Source: Lineolata rhizophorae | Taxonomy: Eukaryota; Ascomycota; Dothideomycetes; Lineolatales; Lineolataceae | Assembly: GCA_010093515.1 (NCBI GenBank) | Contig: MU001687.1 | Location: 604,511-668,510 of the forward strand | Reading direction: 5' to 3' | DNA length: 64,000 bases | Shown here: positions 21,605 through 32,512 of the stretch, in pieces | Numbering within the stretch: position 1 is the first letter of the stretch | Layout: the number at the start of each line of letters is the position of its first letter | The notes under the pieces: generated by a model | The model's database searches: none | Seen by the model: the letters and a program-made list of their open reading frames with translations, nothing else | Told to the model about the DNA's origin: nothing | Position numbers and translations under genes: made by a program

Positions 21605-23251
21605 TCACTTCGCATTCCCTCCACTTTCTTTCCTGGCTTTAGCGCCTTCCGTGCCATTTCGATCATAGTCTTCCTCAAAATTGTTTTCTACAAACTCCTC
21701 TTCGGGTTCATCGAACGTGTAGTTAGAGTAGCTATCATCGGCCTCGCTACCGGAATCGATATTGTCGAAATCCCTCGGATAGAATCCCAACTGCAGCATC
21801 ATCGGAGAAGTGAATACGTTGTCCTCTGGTGCTTGCCCCCCCAGATTCGCGAGCTGGAGTGCAGCCACTTCGTGTTTCCAGCCGGCCACGCCACATTCGG
21901 AATGATCCTCCAAGTAATCTTCATCGCCCGCTGCCGCAGAACGACCCTCCAAGCAACCGTCATCGCTCGCTACCAATTCAAGGGGAAGGTGTCTGGAGTG
22001 GAAGCCTAGAAGAGTGTTTTTGAGCTCATACGGGGACATTCGGATAGTTGACGGGTCGAACGGCCATTGCTCAATATCCTTGAGCCCATTAAACAGGTAG
22101 CCAGACTTGAGGGCATCACACTGTTCCTTATAAGGGCTTCCCTTTGCCAAGCAATGGCTTCCGGTGAGTCCTTTTTGGCAAATCTCAATCAAGCTGCGAA
22201 GAAACGAGGTCCGCAAATGCGTGATTTCCTCTGCTATACCGCAAAATTAGCTGGAGAGTTTTGGAAAAAGCGTAAGAATACCCCAGGTGCATAGGGTACA
22301 ATTCAACGGCTATTTGTACACCAGGAAGAAGGCCCTTACTTTTCATAGCTAATTGGTCCCCTGGAAACAGCTCTGCTAGCTTCCGACCTCGGTAGATGAC
22401 GCATCCATCCTCGTCCTTCTCAGCGTTGCGCGCGAGATGGTCCATCCATTGCAGGAAGATATCGCTAGCTCCGAATTCATAGGAGATCAAGATCCACTCG
22501 GTTTGGTCCGCATCCAACCTCTCGCGGGCGAGTTGCCGGATCCAGTTCTCTACAAAAGGCTTAAACAACTCGCGGACACGATATTTCTGGGATAACATGG
22601 CAATGGAGTAAAGCTCCTGGAGGGTGATGAATTTGGTCAAGCGCGAGAATTGAAAATGGACGATCTGGAGCATTAGTTTCAGAGCCAAAGGGTCATCGTC
22701 TGGGAGTTGAATGCTTTGAGAATCGGTTGCCATTGCAGAGTCGACCATATCCGCCCAGGTTTCACTTGCGGAAGCCAACCACGAAGAACACATTCGAAAC
22801 TCGTGAACTTTGTCGCGGCCAACAAAAAGCGTGATATCGCCCTCGGCATCAAAGACATGTAGCAGTTCGGTGGCCGCATCGGATTCTGCGCTCTCGCTAT
22901 CTTCTTCGCGAGAGTCTGCTGATGCAGACCGCATCGGCGTGTCCTCAGGCGGCATCGGCACATCTGCAGGCGGCACCGGCACGTCTTCTTCGGGCTTGAC
23001 GCCTGGACCTGCGGGAAGAACGGGTTAGCTTTCCCGGGTAGTGTTGCGTCGGACTAGCTTCGGCACGGCCATATTGATGAGTGCATAATATAGGACTGTG
23101 CTCGGGCCATACCATTGTGATCCTCCTGTTGGGCTGCGGGGTTTGTGCACTCCATATCGACGTCTTCGGAAGCGGCGGGGGTGGGAGTTCCGGGCGCCAC
23201 CCCAGAGTCATCGGAAACTGTCGCCGACGAGCTTGCGTCGCCGGAAGACAT
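21605..23251 (-). CDS. BTB/POZ domain protein, 478 aa
   Basis: Three minus-strand exons, 23113-23251, 22340-23008 and 21605-22233, with introns of 104 and 106 nt. The ATG has a good context (GCCAAC-ATG). A ~100-residue acidic, Ser/Pro-rich N-terminus precedes a BTB/POZ fold at ~101-205 (Asp-Ile-Thr-Leu-Phe-Val-Gly, ...Phe-Arg-Met-Cys-Ser-x-Trp-Leu, ...Leu-Pro-Asp-Asp-Asp-Pro-Leu-Ala-Leu, ...Leu-Tyr-Ser-Ile-Ala-Met-Leu-Ser-Gln-Lys-Tyr). A helical C-terminal region and an acidic tail with several Asp/Glu runs follow. Fungal genomes carry many BTB-only proteins of this type; some bind cullin-3, most are uncharacterised. The joined frame is 1437 nt without stops. No Kelch, zinc-finger or ankyrin partner domain is visible. 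Confidence 0.85.
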
Positions 23252-24459
23252 GTTGGCGTGGTAGATTTGGCTTTGACGAGGGATGACGGTTTTCGTTTTG
23301 GTAGCGCAGGAAGGTTGCGGGTCGAGGCCGCGGCTTGAGCAAACGTCACGTGCTTGCTCTGCAGGAAGGCCACTTGACTCGATACCTTCGCAACGGAGGT
23401 TGGGCCGGCAAAAAGCTCCTGAGTAGACCTGTGATATCCGAGGCGATAATGGGCGTAGACGTTGAAATGTACCGGTGACCCAAAGAGATTGTGAATGAAC
23501 TGGAGTGAGGCGGCTAAGTCGCCAGCCTGGGGTATGGCGGAGGTCGTAGATATTGCCCTCGAAGGCCACTTCTTCGAGGCGTATGCCAGCCTGGGACGTG
23601 CCTGGTCGCGCGGTGAAGCGGCCTGCTGGGCGTGAGCGCAGCAAATAATGCGGCCCAGGGAGCCGGCTTTAGAAAGCCCCGATCCGCTGCACTGTGCAGT
23701 TTTGTTCTAGTGAGCCGCTTTGATCGCTGTGTCGCTTTTTGGCAATCCGGCCCCGCTTCAGCACCCAGGCAGCTACTTCTCAGAAGCACATGAACTAGCC
23801 TCTTTCGCTATAGCGCCACATCAGACTTCCGCGAACTTACGGTAAACCTCCATCAGGCTATGAAGGAGCTTCTTCTAGAGTCTGGTGAAAGCAGCGAAGA
23901 GCACAATTCGGGGCCTAGCAGCTTGGATCAACTCGGCTGCGCTATTCAGCTTCGCCTATGTACAGAGCACTTGGCACCCTCAGTCGGTGAGCCCAAATCG
24001 TCGCCATAACATTCCTCATCACAAGGCATACGGATGTAAGCTTTTTTTTCCAATTAACATTCAACCAGCCCCAACACATGAGAAATGCATTTGGGCCCAT
24101 TGAGTGTTTCGACATCGTCGCACCACTTCGCGATGATCCTACCTTTTCGCGCCTGAACGTAAATTATGATAAGGTCCGAGTCGCACCTCAAAATCCTTGC
24201 TTTTGGGTATCGAGGCTAACAGAATGCCTAAGGGGCTGCATCCAGTGCATAGGAAGCGTGCGCACTCAGCACGAAAGGAAGAACCCGACACAAATATCCG
24301 TCGTCAAGCATTACGTCCAATCGAGCCGCGAAAGCCCGTGCCAATCAACAAAACCCGTTCAACGGACTCCATTGCCATGCATAACCAGCCGGCCCCGCAA
24401 AACGCCGCCCAGATGAACACTAATGGCTGCTCAGTCAAACAAGCAAAGAACGGGCGCCC
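23252..24459. other. Intergenic region between BTB gene start and GPN3 end
   Basis: Upstream DNA of the BTB gene (minus) with a CACGTG palindrome at 23347-23352, about 100 bases before its ATG. Then come AT-richer DNA (23780-24100) and the 3' flank of the GPN3 gene. No supported gene. Confidence 0.5.
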
Positions 24460-25371
24460 TCAATCCATGTACGTCGACGGGTCCATGTCGATGTCGTCGT
24501 TGGGCTCGCGCGGCTCCTGGGCCTCGTGATACTGGATGGCGTCGTCGATGTAGCTCAGGATGGCGCCGACGCTGTCCTCGTTCTGCACGTCCAGCTGCAG
24601 GAACGACACCATGCCGAAGTCGTCGATGAGCTTGGCGACGGCGCGGTTCAGGCGCGCGAACGGATCGCCGGCCTGGCGCGGCGCGCTCGGGTCGCCGGCC
24701 TCGACCGGCACGACCATGTCGCCGTCTCCGGCGGGCTCGAAGGCTAGGCTGCGGTGCGTGTTGTCCTCGTCGAGCAGGCCGGCGTCGGCGTCGAGGAAGC
24801 GCTTGAGGTCGCGCTTGGCGACGGTGCCCTTGACGAGGTCCATCTTGGAGAGGACGTTGACGTGGGGCAGCTCGAGCATGAGCATGGCGGACATGGCGGA
24901 GAGGGTGCCGGCGAAGAACTTGGGCCGGTCGACGATGAAGGTGGCCTCGAGCAGGTAGGCGGCGCACAGGTTGATGTTCAGCGAGCCGCGCGACAGGTGC
25001 TTGACCAGGGCTGGCAGGACGGGCACGTGGGTGTACAGCTCGATCTGGCCGGGCATGTCGATGACGATGAGGTACTCCTCCGTCACCGTCTCAAGCGAGT
25101 CCGTCAGGAAGTCGAGGTTCTCGAGCAGGAACTCGAAGCAGTAGATCAGGCCGCCGTTGGGGCCGAGGCCCATCTCGTCCATGACGTCGTCCAGCGAGAT
25201 GAGCTCCTTGATGTCCACGTCCGGCTCGAAGACGAAGTCCTCGGCGGCGGGGTCCAGGTTCACGTAGTAGCAGGAGCGCCTGTTGTGGCGGAGGTGCTGG
25301 ATCAGGGCGGAGCAGAAGGTGGTCTTGCCGGCGCCGGCGGGGCCCATGACCACGGTGCCAAACTTGCTCAT
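24460..25371 (-). CDS. gpn3: GPN-loop GTPase 3
   Basis: Single exon, 303 aa. Motifs seen: P-loop Gly-Pro-Ala-Gly-Ala-Gly-Lys-Thr at 10-17, Asn-Leu-Asp-Pro-Ala-Ala-Glu at 38-44, the defining Gly-Pro-Asn loop at 70-72, Asp-Met-Pro-Gly-Gln at 105-109 (G3), and Ser-Lys-Met-Asp at 175-178 (G4). The order and the Gly-Pro-Asn-Gly-Gly context place it in the GPN3 branch rather than GPN1/Npa3, which is longer and has a C-terminal extension. By family knowledge GPN3 acts with GPN1 in cytoplasmic assembly and nuclear import of RNA polymerase II. A short insertion at ~210-235 (Pro/Ala/Gly-rich) and an acidic tail are the only departures from the core. It is divergent from sam synthetase across a 637-bp spacer. 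Confidence 0.93.
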   Translation of the reverse strand: MSKFGTVVMGPAGAGKTTFCSALIQHLRHNRRSCYYVNLDPAAEDFVFEPDVDIKELISLDDVMDEMGLGPNGGLIYCFEFLLENLDFLTDSLETVTEEYLIVIDMPGQIELYTHVPVLPALVKHLSRGSLNINLCAAYLLEATFIVDRPKFFAGTLSAMSAMLMLELPHVNVLSKMDLVKGTVAKRDLKRFLDADAGLLDEDNTHRSLAFEPAGDGDMVVPVEAGDPSAPRQAGDPFARLNRAVAKLIDDFGMVSFLQLDVQNEDSVGAILSYIDDAIQYHEAQEPREPNDDIDMDPSTYMD

Positions 25372-26008
25372 GGCGCGCGGACGCCAGGTTGACGCTTGGT
25401 GTAGGGCGGTGGGAGCTGTGCAGCGCAGGGCGGAAACTGCCCGGCCAACCGGAGCCTTTTGCGGGAAGTATCCGCGCGAAAGATCACAGGCAACGTGACG
25501 CGGGACGCGCTGCTCGACGGGCGTTCTGCCCGGGGCGGTGAGGCGGCGGCTGCGACGTCGGAGACAAATTTTCGAGGCGCCAGCGGGAGCCGTTTTGTTT
25601 CGCGCCGTTGCAGGCGGGGTGCGCTCAGGGGCGGTGGGCGTTTTGCTGAGTCAGGTTAGATTTCGCCACGAGGGGCAGCAGCCTCGCCGATCGCAGCCCC
25701 ACGCGCCCCGGGACCGCGACCAGGGCGCCAAAGGGCCGCTGAGAAAGCGGTTTTGCGGCGGGAAACGATACGGGGCTTTGCGTGGGGCGCGGCCCAAGTG
25801 CCGACAATCACATCATTGTCCCCCGTCTCGGCTAATGCCCGAGCGCCCCCGCGACTCATATTTCGCTCTCCCGGCCTCAACCGCCAATTCTCCCCAGCTC
25901 CACCGCGCTGGCAGTTCCCTCAGTCCTTCATTCCGCACCGCGCCCGCTGCCCGCCGGTTCGACCTCCTTTCGCTCTCCCCACCCCGCTCCCTTTCCCCCG
26001 CCGCCAGC
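25372..26008. other. Divergent promoter, GPN3 / SAM synthetase
   Basis: 637 bp shared by the two genes. It is GC-rich throughout, with C/T-rich sequence in the last ~100 bases before the SAM synthetase ATG, as expected for a strongly expressed fungal gene. A TGCTGAGTCA string near 25647 resembles an AP-1/Gcn4-type site (TGAGTCA), which would suit an amino-acid metabolism gene. Confidence 0.45.
25650..25656. promoter_or_regulatory. Gcn4/Cpc1-like TGAGTCA element
   Basis: An exact TGAGTCA lies ~350 bp upstream of the SAM synthetase ATG and ~280 bp upstream of gpn3. This is the consensus of the general amino-acid control activator (Gcn4/Cpc1). Methionine-pathway genes are known targets of that system in fungi; binding here is inference from one match. 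Confidence 0.4.
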
Positions 26009-27262
26009 ATGGTCAGCGACGTCAATGGCACCGCGGCCGGAGCCGCCTCCGGCGTCGACCGCGGCTCGTTCCTGTTTACTTCCGAGTCGGTCGGCGAGGG
26101 CCATGCCGACAAGATTTGGTAAGCGTCTCCCTCGACCCCCCCTTCCATCAAGCACGCCGGTTGACTTCGATGCAGCGATCAGGTGTCCGATGCCATCCTC
26201 GACGCCTGCCTGAGCGAGGACCCCCTGTCCAAGGTGGCCTGCGAGACGGCCACCAAAACGGGCATGATCATGGTCTTGGGCGAGATCACCACCAAGGCGC
26301 ATCTCGACTACCAGAAGATCATCCGCAACACCATCAGGGACATCGGCTACGACTCGTCCGCCAAGGGCTTCGACTACAAGACGTGCAACGTGCTGGTGGC
26401 CGTCGAGGAGCAGTCTCCCGACATCGCCCAGGGGTTGCACTACGAGGAGGCGCTTGAGAAGCTGGGCGCCGGCGACCAGGGCATCATGTTCGGCTATGCG
26501 ACCGATGAGACGCCCGAGCTGCTGCCGCTGACGATCCAGTTGGCGCACAAGCTCAACGCCGCCATGAAGGCGGCCCGTCTCGATGGCTCGCTGCCGTGGC
26601 TGCGCCCGGACACCAAGACGCAGGTCACGGTCGAGTACGATCATGACGTCGGTGCCGTCGTGCCCAAGCGCGTCGACACCGTCGTCGTCAGCGCCCAACA
26701 TTCCGAGGACATTACCACGGAGCAGCTGCGCAAGGAGATCATGGAGAAGATCGTCAAGAAGGTTATCCCGGCCAAGTATCTCGACGACCGCACCGTATAC
26801 CACATCCAGCCGTCAGGCCTCTTCATCATCGGCGGCCCCCAGGGCGACGCCGGCCTGACGGGCCGCAAGATCATCGTGGACACGTACGGCGGCTGGGGCG
26901 CCCACGGCGGCGGCGCCTTCTCCGGCAAGGACTACTCCAAGGTGGACCGCTCGGCCGCCTACCTGGCGCGCTGGATCGCCAAATCCCTCGTGCATTCTAA
27001 GCTGGCGCGGCGTTGCCTCGTGCAACTATCGTACGCCATCGGCGTCCCGGAACCGCTCTCCCTCTTCGTCGAGACGTACGGCACCTCCAACAAGACCGAG
27101 AGCGAGCTCGTCGAGATCGTCCGCAACAACTTCGACATGCGCCCGGGCGTCATCGTGCGCGAGCTCGACCTGGCCAAGCCCATCTACTGCCAGACGGCCA
27201 AGAACGGCCATTTCACCAACCAGGACTTTAGCTGGGAGAAACCCAAGACGCTGAAGTTCTAG
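26009..27262 (+). CDS. sam1: S-adenosylmethionine synthetase
   Basis: Exons 26009-26118 and 26176-27262 give 398 aa. The 57-nt intron splits the Cys codon inside the invariant motif Gly-His-Ala-Asp-Lys-Ile-Cys-Asp-Gln, so the join is certain. Other signatures are [16 protein letters not shown] and Gly-Gly-Gly-Ala-Phe-Ser-Gly-Lys-Asp (ATP and metal binding). Length and motifs are normal for the MAT family. The enzyme makes S-adenosylmethionine from methionine and ATP in the cytosol, supplying methyl groups to all methyltransferases. Strong C-ending codon bias suggests high expression. Confidence 0.97.
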
Positions 27263-27756
27263 GTGCCTTCTCCTCGATCCCGCCAAATCTCCCTGGTTGT
27301 CAAGTTCTCCGTGCGAATCAACTTCGCCTCTTCCCTAAATCGGCCGATCCACCGTCGCTTCTTCATCTAGCTCCTCCGAAACCCACGACTCCTTCCGTGC
27401 CTACCATCCACGTCACGGCCCTTTTGCACGTAATTATAGCGACTTGCATTTTGTTTTCAACAAATACCAGCATCGGCGTTAGGGGAAATTCGAGGGATGG
27501 CACCTTTCCAAAAGCTTCAAAAACACTTTGTTTCAAAATTACCTCTTGCTGTCGGAGCTCGCGCTCCGATTTTCTTGTTCTCTTTCTTTTCTTTTTTCTC
27601 CTTTTTCCTCTTTTGAAATCATTCAACATAGAGCACTTTTCTTCGTGCACCCGCGGCATCCATGGCATTTACAAATCCATTTGTTTGAGCGTCGGCGTTT
27701 GGAGAATTATTCAACAGCATTCTCTGGGCCCGGGCTCGGTCTTGTCGAGTTAGTTC

Positions 27757-27779
27757 TGTGTGTGTGTGTATGTGTGTGT
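27757..27779. repeat. TG microsatellite
   Basis: An imperfect (TG)n tract interrupted once by TA, in non-coding DNA downstream of SAM synthetase. Confidence 0.8.
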
Positions 27780-29312
27780 TGCTTTCTTTGCGAACGGCTG
27801 TTGCCCCTGGGCCTGCCTATTGTAACTTCTGGTAGGAAAGGGTAGCTCGGACAAATGGAAATACCGTGTCAGCTCTTTTGTTTTCTCTTCCACAGTTGCC
27901 CTCCGACGTCCGATCGGAAATTCAGAGCGAATAATAGAACCATTGGACTCTAGCGGAAGCATGCGTGCTGGTGTGAGATTTGACTTGAGATGTAGGCCGT
28001 CGATGTGGATAGATCTAGTTAAAGGATACGGTCTCGAGGCGGCGCTGATCTTAATGTGTGTTTTAGGGACATGTCGAGGAGTGCGGAGTGCCGTTACGAG
28101 TGGGCCATCTACTAGCCGATGCTGGCACTGCTGCAGTGATTATTTTCGTGCCTGAGTAGACCGGTGACAACTCAGTTGATGCAGCATTCATATATTGGTG
28201 TGTTTGAAGGCGGTTGAAGCCGTCTGGCATCTCGGTGTTAACCTCGCGATAACAAGTCCCATGTGGCGCGTAGGCGTCAAACGTCCCGAGGAATGCGAGT
28301 GTTGGTCACCTAGACGTCGCCATGGACTCTTTGCAAGGTGTCTCACGCCGGCTGACCGTAGGGGTTGGGAGTGGTGAGAACACGAACGGAGCCCAGGCCG
28401 CGTTCCGCACTGCACCCCGCAATCGCCCGGGGCGAGATCATCGTGCATGAGCGGCCCCTTGCGCCTTCATTTGCGCCGTTTCTATTCTTGGACCGCAGAA
28501 ACGAGAAAACGGACTTTGACCGAAGAAAAGCGGCGATCTAGCGCTTCCCGGGCTCGTTTCTAGAAGGGCACGAGGGATGGAGGGTCCCAGTCCCTGGGAG
28601 GGCGCCTCGTCTTCATTTAGCGGCGCCGTCCACTCAGGAGTCGCGATGTGACGGCCATCCCTGCGGCTGAGGTCGAACGGCGTGCGCCCCTGGGTTACCT
28701 GCGTGTCTGCGTCGTGCTGGGCCGGACCAATCTCTAGCTCGCCTGGACGAAAATGCTGTACGAGGGCCAAGAAGTCGCGGACCCAGTTGTAATAATAAGA
28801 ACTCGTTCGTTCCCGGCCCTCGAGGCATCGCGAACTGAACAACGCGCCGGACTTGGCTTGGCGTTTTGAACCACCCGATCGCCTGAGCCTCGATTCTCGA
28901 TTCGCAGTTTTGACTCTGCCACCTCACTCTCTTAGTCGATTTGGCCGACCCTTCTTTTGATCATACCTGCTATTGCGCCGTTTTGGAAACTCACGAACCA
29001 TCGCTCTCGCGCGGCGAGTCTCATCCCGGAGAACACCACTCGAGCACAGTTGCGACATCGCCGTAGTGGGATGCCTCGAAAAGCTAGGAGGATTACGCCT
29101 GCCTAGATTCAATTTATTATCTTTCCGTTGCAGTCTATATACCCGGCCCCGCAAAGTTCCCTCCCGGCCGCCGACTCGATCAGCAAATACGAGAAAGTAA
29201 CGGAGGCACTAAAAGCAGGAACTCCGACGACCAAGAGGGATTTTTTTTTGTCTTGATCAATTTGAACACTCTCTATACTTCTTTCCGGGATCCCACCCCG
29301 CCATAAGACAGC

Positions 29313-29318
29313 TATAAA
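29313..29318 (+). promoter_or_regulatory. TATA box of the small cysteine-rich secreted gene
   Basis: TATAAA lies 131 bases before the ATG, followed by a C/A-rich leader. This spacing is typical for regulated fungal genes. Confidence 0.5.
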
Positions 29319-29443
29319 GAGGTCGACCGACCTGTTTTTGCTATTCTTTTGGCCCGAAGCCACCCACCTTCAGTCACCAGTCAGTCCACCTCACCACTCA
29401 CCCCCTCCACTCAACCACCACGGCCAACAAACCGCCACCCACC

Positions 29444-29902
29444 ATGTACCTCACCACCGCCACCCTCCTCCTCCTCACCTCGACCCTCACCACCGCCCAC
29501 CCCCCCGCCATCCCAACCCCACCCCCCCTCCCCACCAACCCCCGCTGCGGCGGCCTCCTCGGCCAAGCCTGCCCGCAGCCGCCGGCCTCCCCCGCGCCCG
29601 CCAGCCCTCCTCCGCCGCACGCCGCGCCCCCGCTCGCGACCTTCGCCTGCGTCGACGACCCCTGGTCCTGCGGCCTCGCCGCCGACTGCCCCGGCGTGTG
29701 CGTGCGCTTCCCCTGCGCCGGCTTCGCCGGCTGGCGCTGTCCGGACGAGCGCATGGCGTGCGTCGACGACGCGCGCGACGGCTGCGATCCCGCGGGCGGC
29801 GGCGCGGATTGTGCGGCCTGGTGCGTGTGGCCGCCGCCGGAGGAGGAGGGCGGCGGGGAGCCGCATTCGCACCCGGCGGTTCCGGGGCCGCCGGAGGTGT
29901 GA
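29444..29902 (+). CDS. Small secreted cysteine-rich protein with two tandem six-Cys modules, 152 aa
   Basis: Single exon with a CCACC-ATG context. A signal peptide covers ~1-18 (Leu/Thr-rich core, Thr-Thr-Ala). The mature protein has 12 cysteines in two similar modules: Cys35, 43, 69, 76, 82, 86, and Cys91, 99, 106, 114, 123, 127. Both modules begin Cys-x-Gly-x2-Gly-x2-Cys, contain Ala-Cys-Val-Asp-Asp, and end Asp-Cys-x3-Cys-Val. The first carries a Pro/Ala-rich insertion (44-64) between its second and third Cys. The motif resembles a six-Cys pattern that recurs in small secreted fungal proteins. The C-terminus is a Pro/Glu/Gly tail. No catalytic motif is present; extracellular, disulphide-stabilised, possibly effector- or inhibitor-like. 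The function is unknown. Confidence 0.78.
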   Translation: MYLTTATLLLLTSTLTTAHPPAIPTPPPLPTNPRCGGLLGQACPQPPASPAPASPPPPHAAPPLATFACVDDPWSCGLAADCPGVCVRFPCAGFAGWRCPDERMACVDDARDGCDPAGGGADCAAWCVWPPPEEEGGGEPHSHPAVPGPPEV

Positions 29903-30346
29903 GGGGTTGATGGAGGGGTGGATTAGAGACGGGAGGACGTGGGGGGTAGAAGGGTCGGTGGAGACGGGAAGGTTGGCTTGGAACCGGGACAGATGCGGAT
30001 GAGCACGAGCTGCGAGATGAGGGGACGATAATGCTGTCATGAAATGCGGACTTGGAGATGATTATACCAACTCATCAATAGAGAGACATGAATAAGTATT
30101 TAGTGTACACCCTAAGCCCCGATTGCGCAAACGAAAGCCTTCCCGTTCTTTTTGGCAGGGGTATCTATGACTCCGTACCCAGCCATCGCATCCAATTTTC
30201 ATACAATGGAAGCATCAAAGGAAAACATAAACCAAAAAAAAAAAAAGAAGAAGAAGAAGAAGAACCAAGGAAAACGAAACAATCTTTTAGCCGTGATTCT
30301 CATGAACGCGACCCGCATGACAAACCCCTCCACCTAAAACCCGTTA
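29903..30346. other. Convergent intergenic region with A/GAA repeat
   Basis: The 3' flanks of the secreted gene (plus) and the DENND6-like gene (minus) meet here. AT-rich from ~30040, with a poly-A/(GAA)n tract at 30234-30264. No gene. Confidence 0.6.
30234..30264. repeat. Poly-A followed by (GAA)n microsatellite
   Basis: Thirteen consecutive A residues run directly into about six AAG/GAA triplets. On the minus strand this is a (TTC)n/poly-T tract just past the stop codon of the DENND6-like gene, so it may lie in that gene's 3' UTR. Confidence 0.85.
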
Positions 30347-30949
30347 TTACCCGCCCTTCTCCCCCCCACCATCCCCCAACAACCCCGCCGCCGCCTCCTT
30401 TTCCAACCCCACCTTCATATCCACCCAGGCCCTAAAATTCGGCCCCTGGCAAAACGCCCCGTAAACGGCGTCCCTCGCCCTCTGCCTCGCCCCCGTCGCC
30501 GCCGCCGCCGCCCCTCCCGCCCCCGACCTAAACCGCACGCTCGTGCCGTGCTTCGCCAGCGAGGCCAGGAACGCCGCCGTGTGGAACGCCGGCGACGGCG
30601 ACGGCGGCGGGGGCGGCCTCGGGCCCGGCGACCCGTCCGTGGCGCCCGCGGCGGCGGCCGCCGAGGCACCGGCGTGCCGCTCGGCCAGCAGCGCGGCGCT
30701 CGCGTGGGCGGCGGCGCGCCCCTCGGGGCTGCCGGCGGCGCCGGCGGCGGCCAGCATGGCGCCGTTGGTCGTCGGCGTCGACGCCCGCGTCGCGAAGTAG
30801 CGGTTCAGCGGGGCCAGGAACTGGGCCGTCAGCTCGGCGAAGTGGCGGCGGGTGAGGACGGCGAGGTCGAGGGCGGCGTCGGCGGCGGCGGTGGCGGTGG
30901 CCGGGTGGGCGGCCAAGGCGCCCTTGTTGGGCTCGCTGCCGGCGGCGTA

Positions 30950-30980
<31 letters not shown>

Positions 30981-32512
30981 GGCCCGTTGCCGCTGGACGC
31001 GGCCGATAGGAGGGCCTCCATCTGCTTGAGCACGGCCGGGTCCGCCTTGATCCGGCTCTTGCTGGCGCCTCCCGAGCTTGCCGCCGCGCCGCTGGCCGAG
31101 GGGGGTAAGTCTGCGTTCCCGCCGGCAGCTCCTCCGGCCGCGGCGCCGTTGGCGCCCGCCTGGCGCGCGCGCTCCTTGGCCGAGTGGTGCCGCCGGACGG
31201 GGTTCAGACTCGAGACGGGCGAGAAGGCCGACGAGCCGCCGCCGGCGCTATGGTTGCTGTGGCTGCTGGCATTGCTGCTGCCGCGGTGGTGGTGGTGGTA
31301 ATGGTGGCGGTGCGAGTGCGACGAGTGTAGGGATAGGTGGCCGGTGCCGGGTTCGCCGGAGGACCTGGACGAAGAGAGCGAGGGGTATGGGTTGGGGTAG
31401 CCGCAGGAGTCGTCGAGGTGCAGCACGAAGGGCTTGGGGTGGCCGGGCGTCGAGCCGGCCATGGAGAGCACGCGCCCGAGGAGGAAAGGGTTCGTGATGC
31501 CGACCAGGTAGTGCCTCGGGGGCCCGCTACCGCTGCCGTTGCCGGAGGCCGGCGCGGAGAAGAAGTCGGACTGCATGGTGAGGTACGGCCTCGCCTCGCC
31601 GGCGTACGGTACCGGGCGGATGAGGTCCAGCAGGCACGAGACGGCGTCGGAGCAGAGGCGCGGCGAGCGCGACAGCACGACGACGGGCTCGCACAGCAGC
31701 AGCTTCTCGTACAGCGGGTGCAGGTCGGCGGGGCCGCCGGGCAGGGCGCGCAGCAGGCCGGCCCAGTGGCCGACGGGCTCGTAGGCGTATATGGGGGCGG
31801 GGGCGTGCTGGGCGGAGGCGGACGAGGCGGGGCCGGACAAGGACGAGGACTCGGAAGACGCCGGGGCGGTGGTGAGGCCCTGCAGCGGGAAGGCGGGGTG
31901 GGGCGGGATGTCGAGCACGAGGAGGGAGCCGAGGAAGGGGAGCTCGTGGCGGCCGACCGAGGGCGGCGGCCAGGCGGCCATCTGCGAGGCGGCGGCCTCG
32001 AGGGCGGTGGGGTCGGCCAGCAGGCCGGTGGCGGTCAGGTGGCGCAGCAGGGCGAGGAAGAAGGCGGTGAAGGGGTGGTTGGAGACGAGGACGAGCGTCT
32101 TCTGGTTGAAGGAGCGCTTGGTGGAGCGGTCGAGCTGCTGGCGGAAGAGGGCGGCGGCGTGGAGGTGCGAGGGGCTGCCGTAGGGGGGGCAGGGCGAGGC
32201 CAGGGCGACGTCGGGGGAGGCGTTGCGCAGGGTGAAGTGGAAGGGGACGAGGTCGGGCGGGTCGGGCGGGCCGGGCGAGGAGGCGGGCGGGGCGGCGTCG
32301 TGCTGCTGACGCTCGGGGAAGCTGTTGAAGCAGATGGCGGACAGGTCGGCCTGGGAGAAGGGCGTCTCGGGGGGGTGGACGAGCTCGATCTCGGGGCCGA
32401 CGTCGACGTTGAAGTTGCAGACGACGAAGGCGACGGCCCAGTGGCGGAAGCGGTCGACGGCGCGCTGCCTGGAGGCGCGGTGCGGGTGCAGCACGTGCTT
32501 CAGCTTGTCCAT
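30347..32512 (-). CDS. DENN-domain protein, DENND6-like, 721 aa
   Basis: Single exon. The N-terminus carries the longin-like/uDENN start of the DENND6 family: Phe-Val-Val-Cys-Asn-Phe-Asn-Val-Asp-Val-Gly-Pro-Glu-Ile-Glu, then Pro-Phe-Ser-x-x-Asp-Leu-x-x-Ile-Cys-Phe-Asn-Ser-Phe-Pro. Conserved blocks follow for the cDENN region (Trp-Pro-Pro-Pro...Leu-Pro-Phe-Leu-Gly; Leu-Leu-Leu-Cys-Glu-Pro-Val-Val-Val-Leu). A long low-complexity insertion (about residues 380-520) has a His-rich run and Ala/Gly/Ser stretches, and the C-terminus is again Ala-rich. By family knowledge DENN proteins are Rab guanine-nucleotide exchange factors; metazoan DENND6 acts on Rab14 in endosomal recycling. Its role in fungi is poorly known. 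It is divergent from Vac14, another endosome-vacuole protein; the pairing may be chance. Confidence 0.8.

Larger units (their letters stand above)
27263..29443. other. 2.2 kb intergenic region
   Basis: The first ~500 bases look like the SAM synthetase 3' UTR (T-rich at 27540-27640). A TG/TATG microsatellite lies at 27757-27779. A GC-richer block at 28380-28930 carries minus-strand open frames without recognisable domains or ATG starts. The last ~150 bases are the promoter of the small secreted protein, with TATAAA at 29313-29318. Confidence 0.5.

Noticed and set aside
28438-28842. Minus-strand open frame of ~134 codons with a protein-like stretch
   Set aside because: It starts at TTG, not ATG, has no recognisable domain and no splice partner that gives a proper start. 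It is kept only as intergenic.
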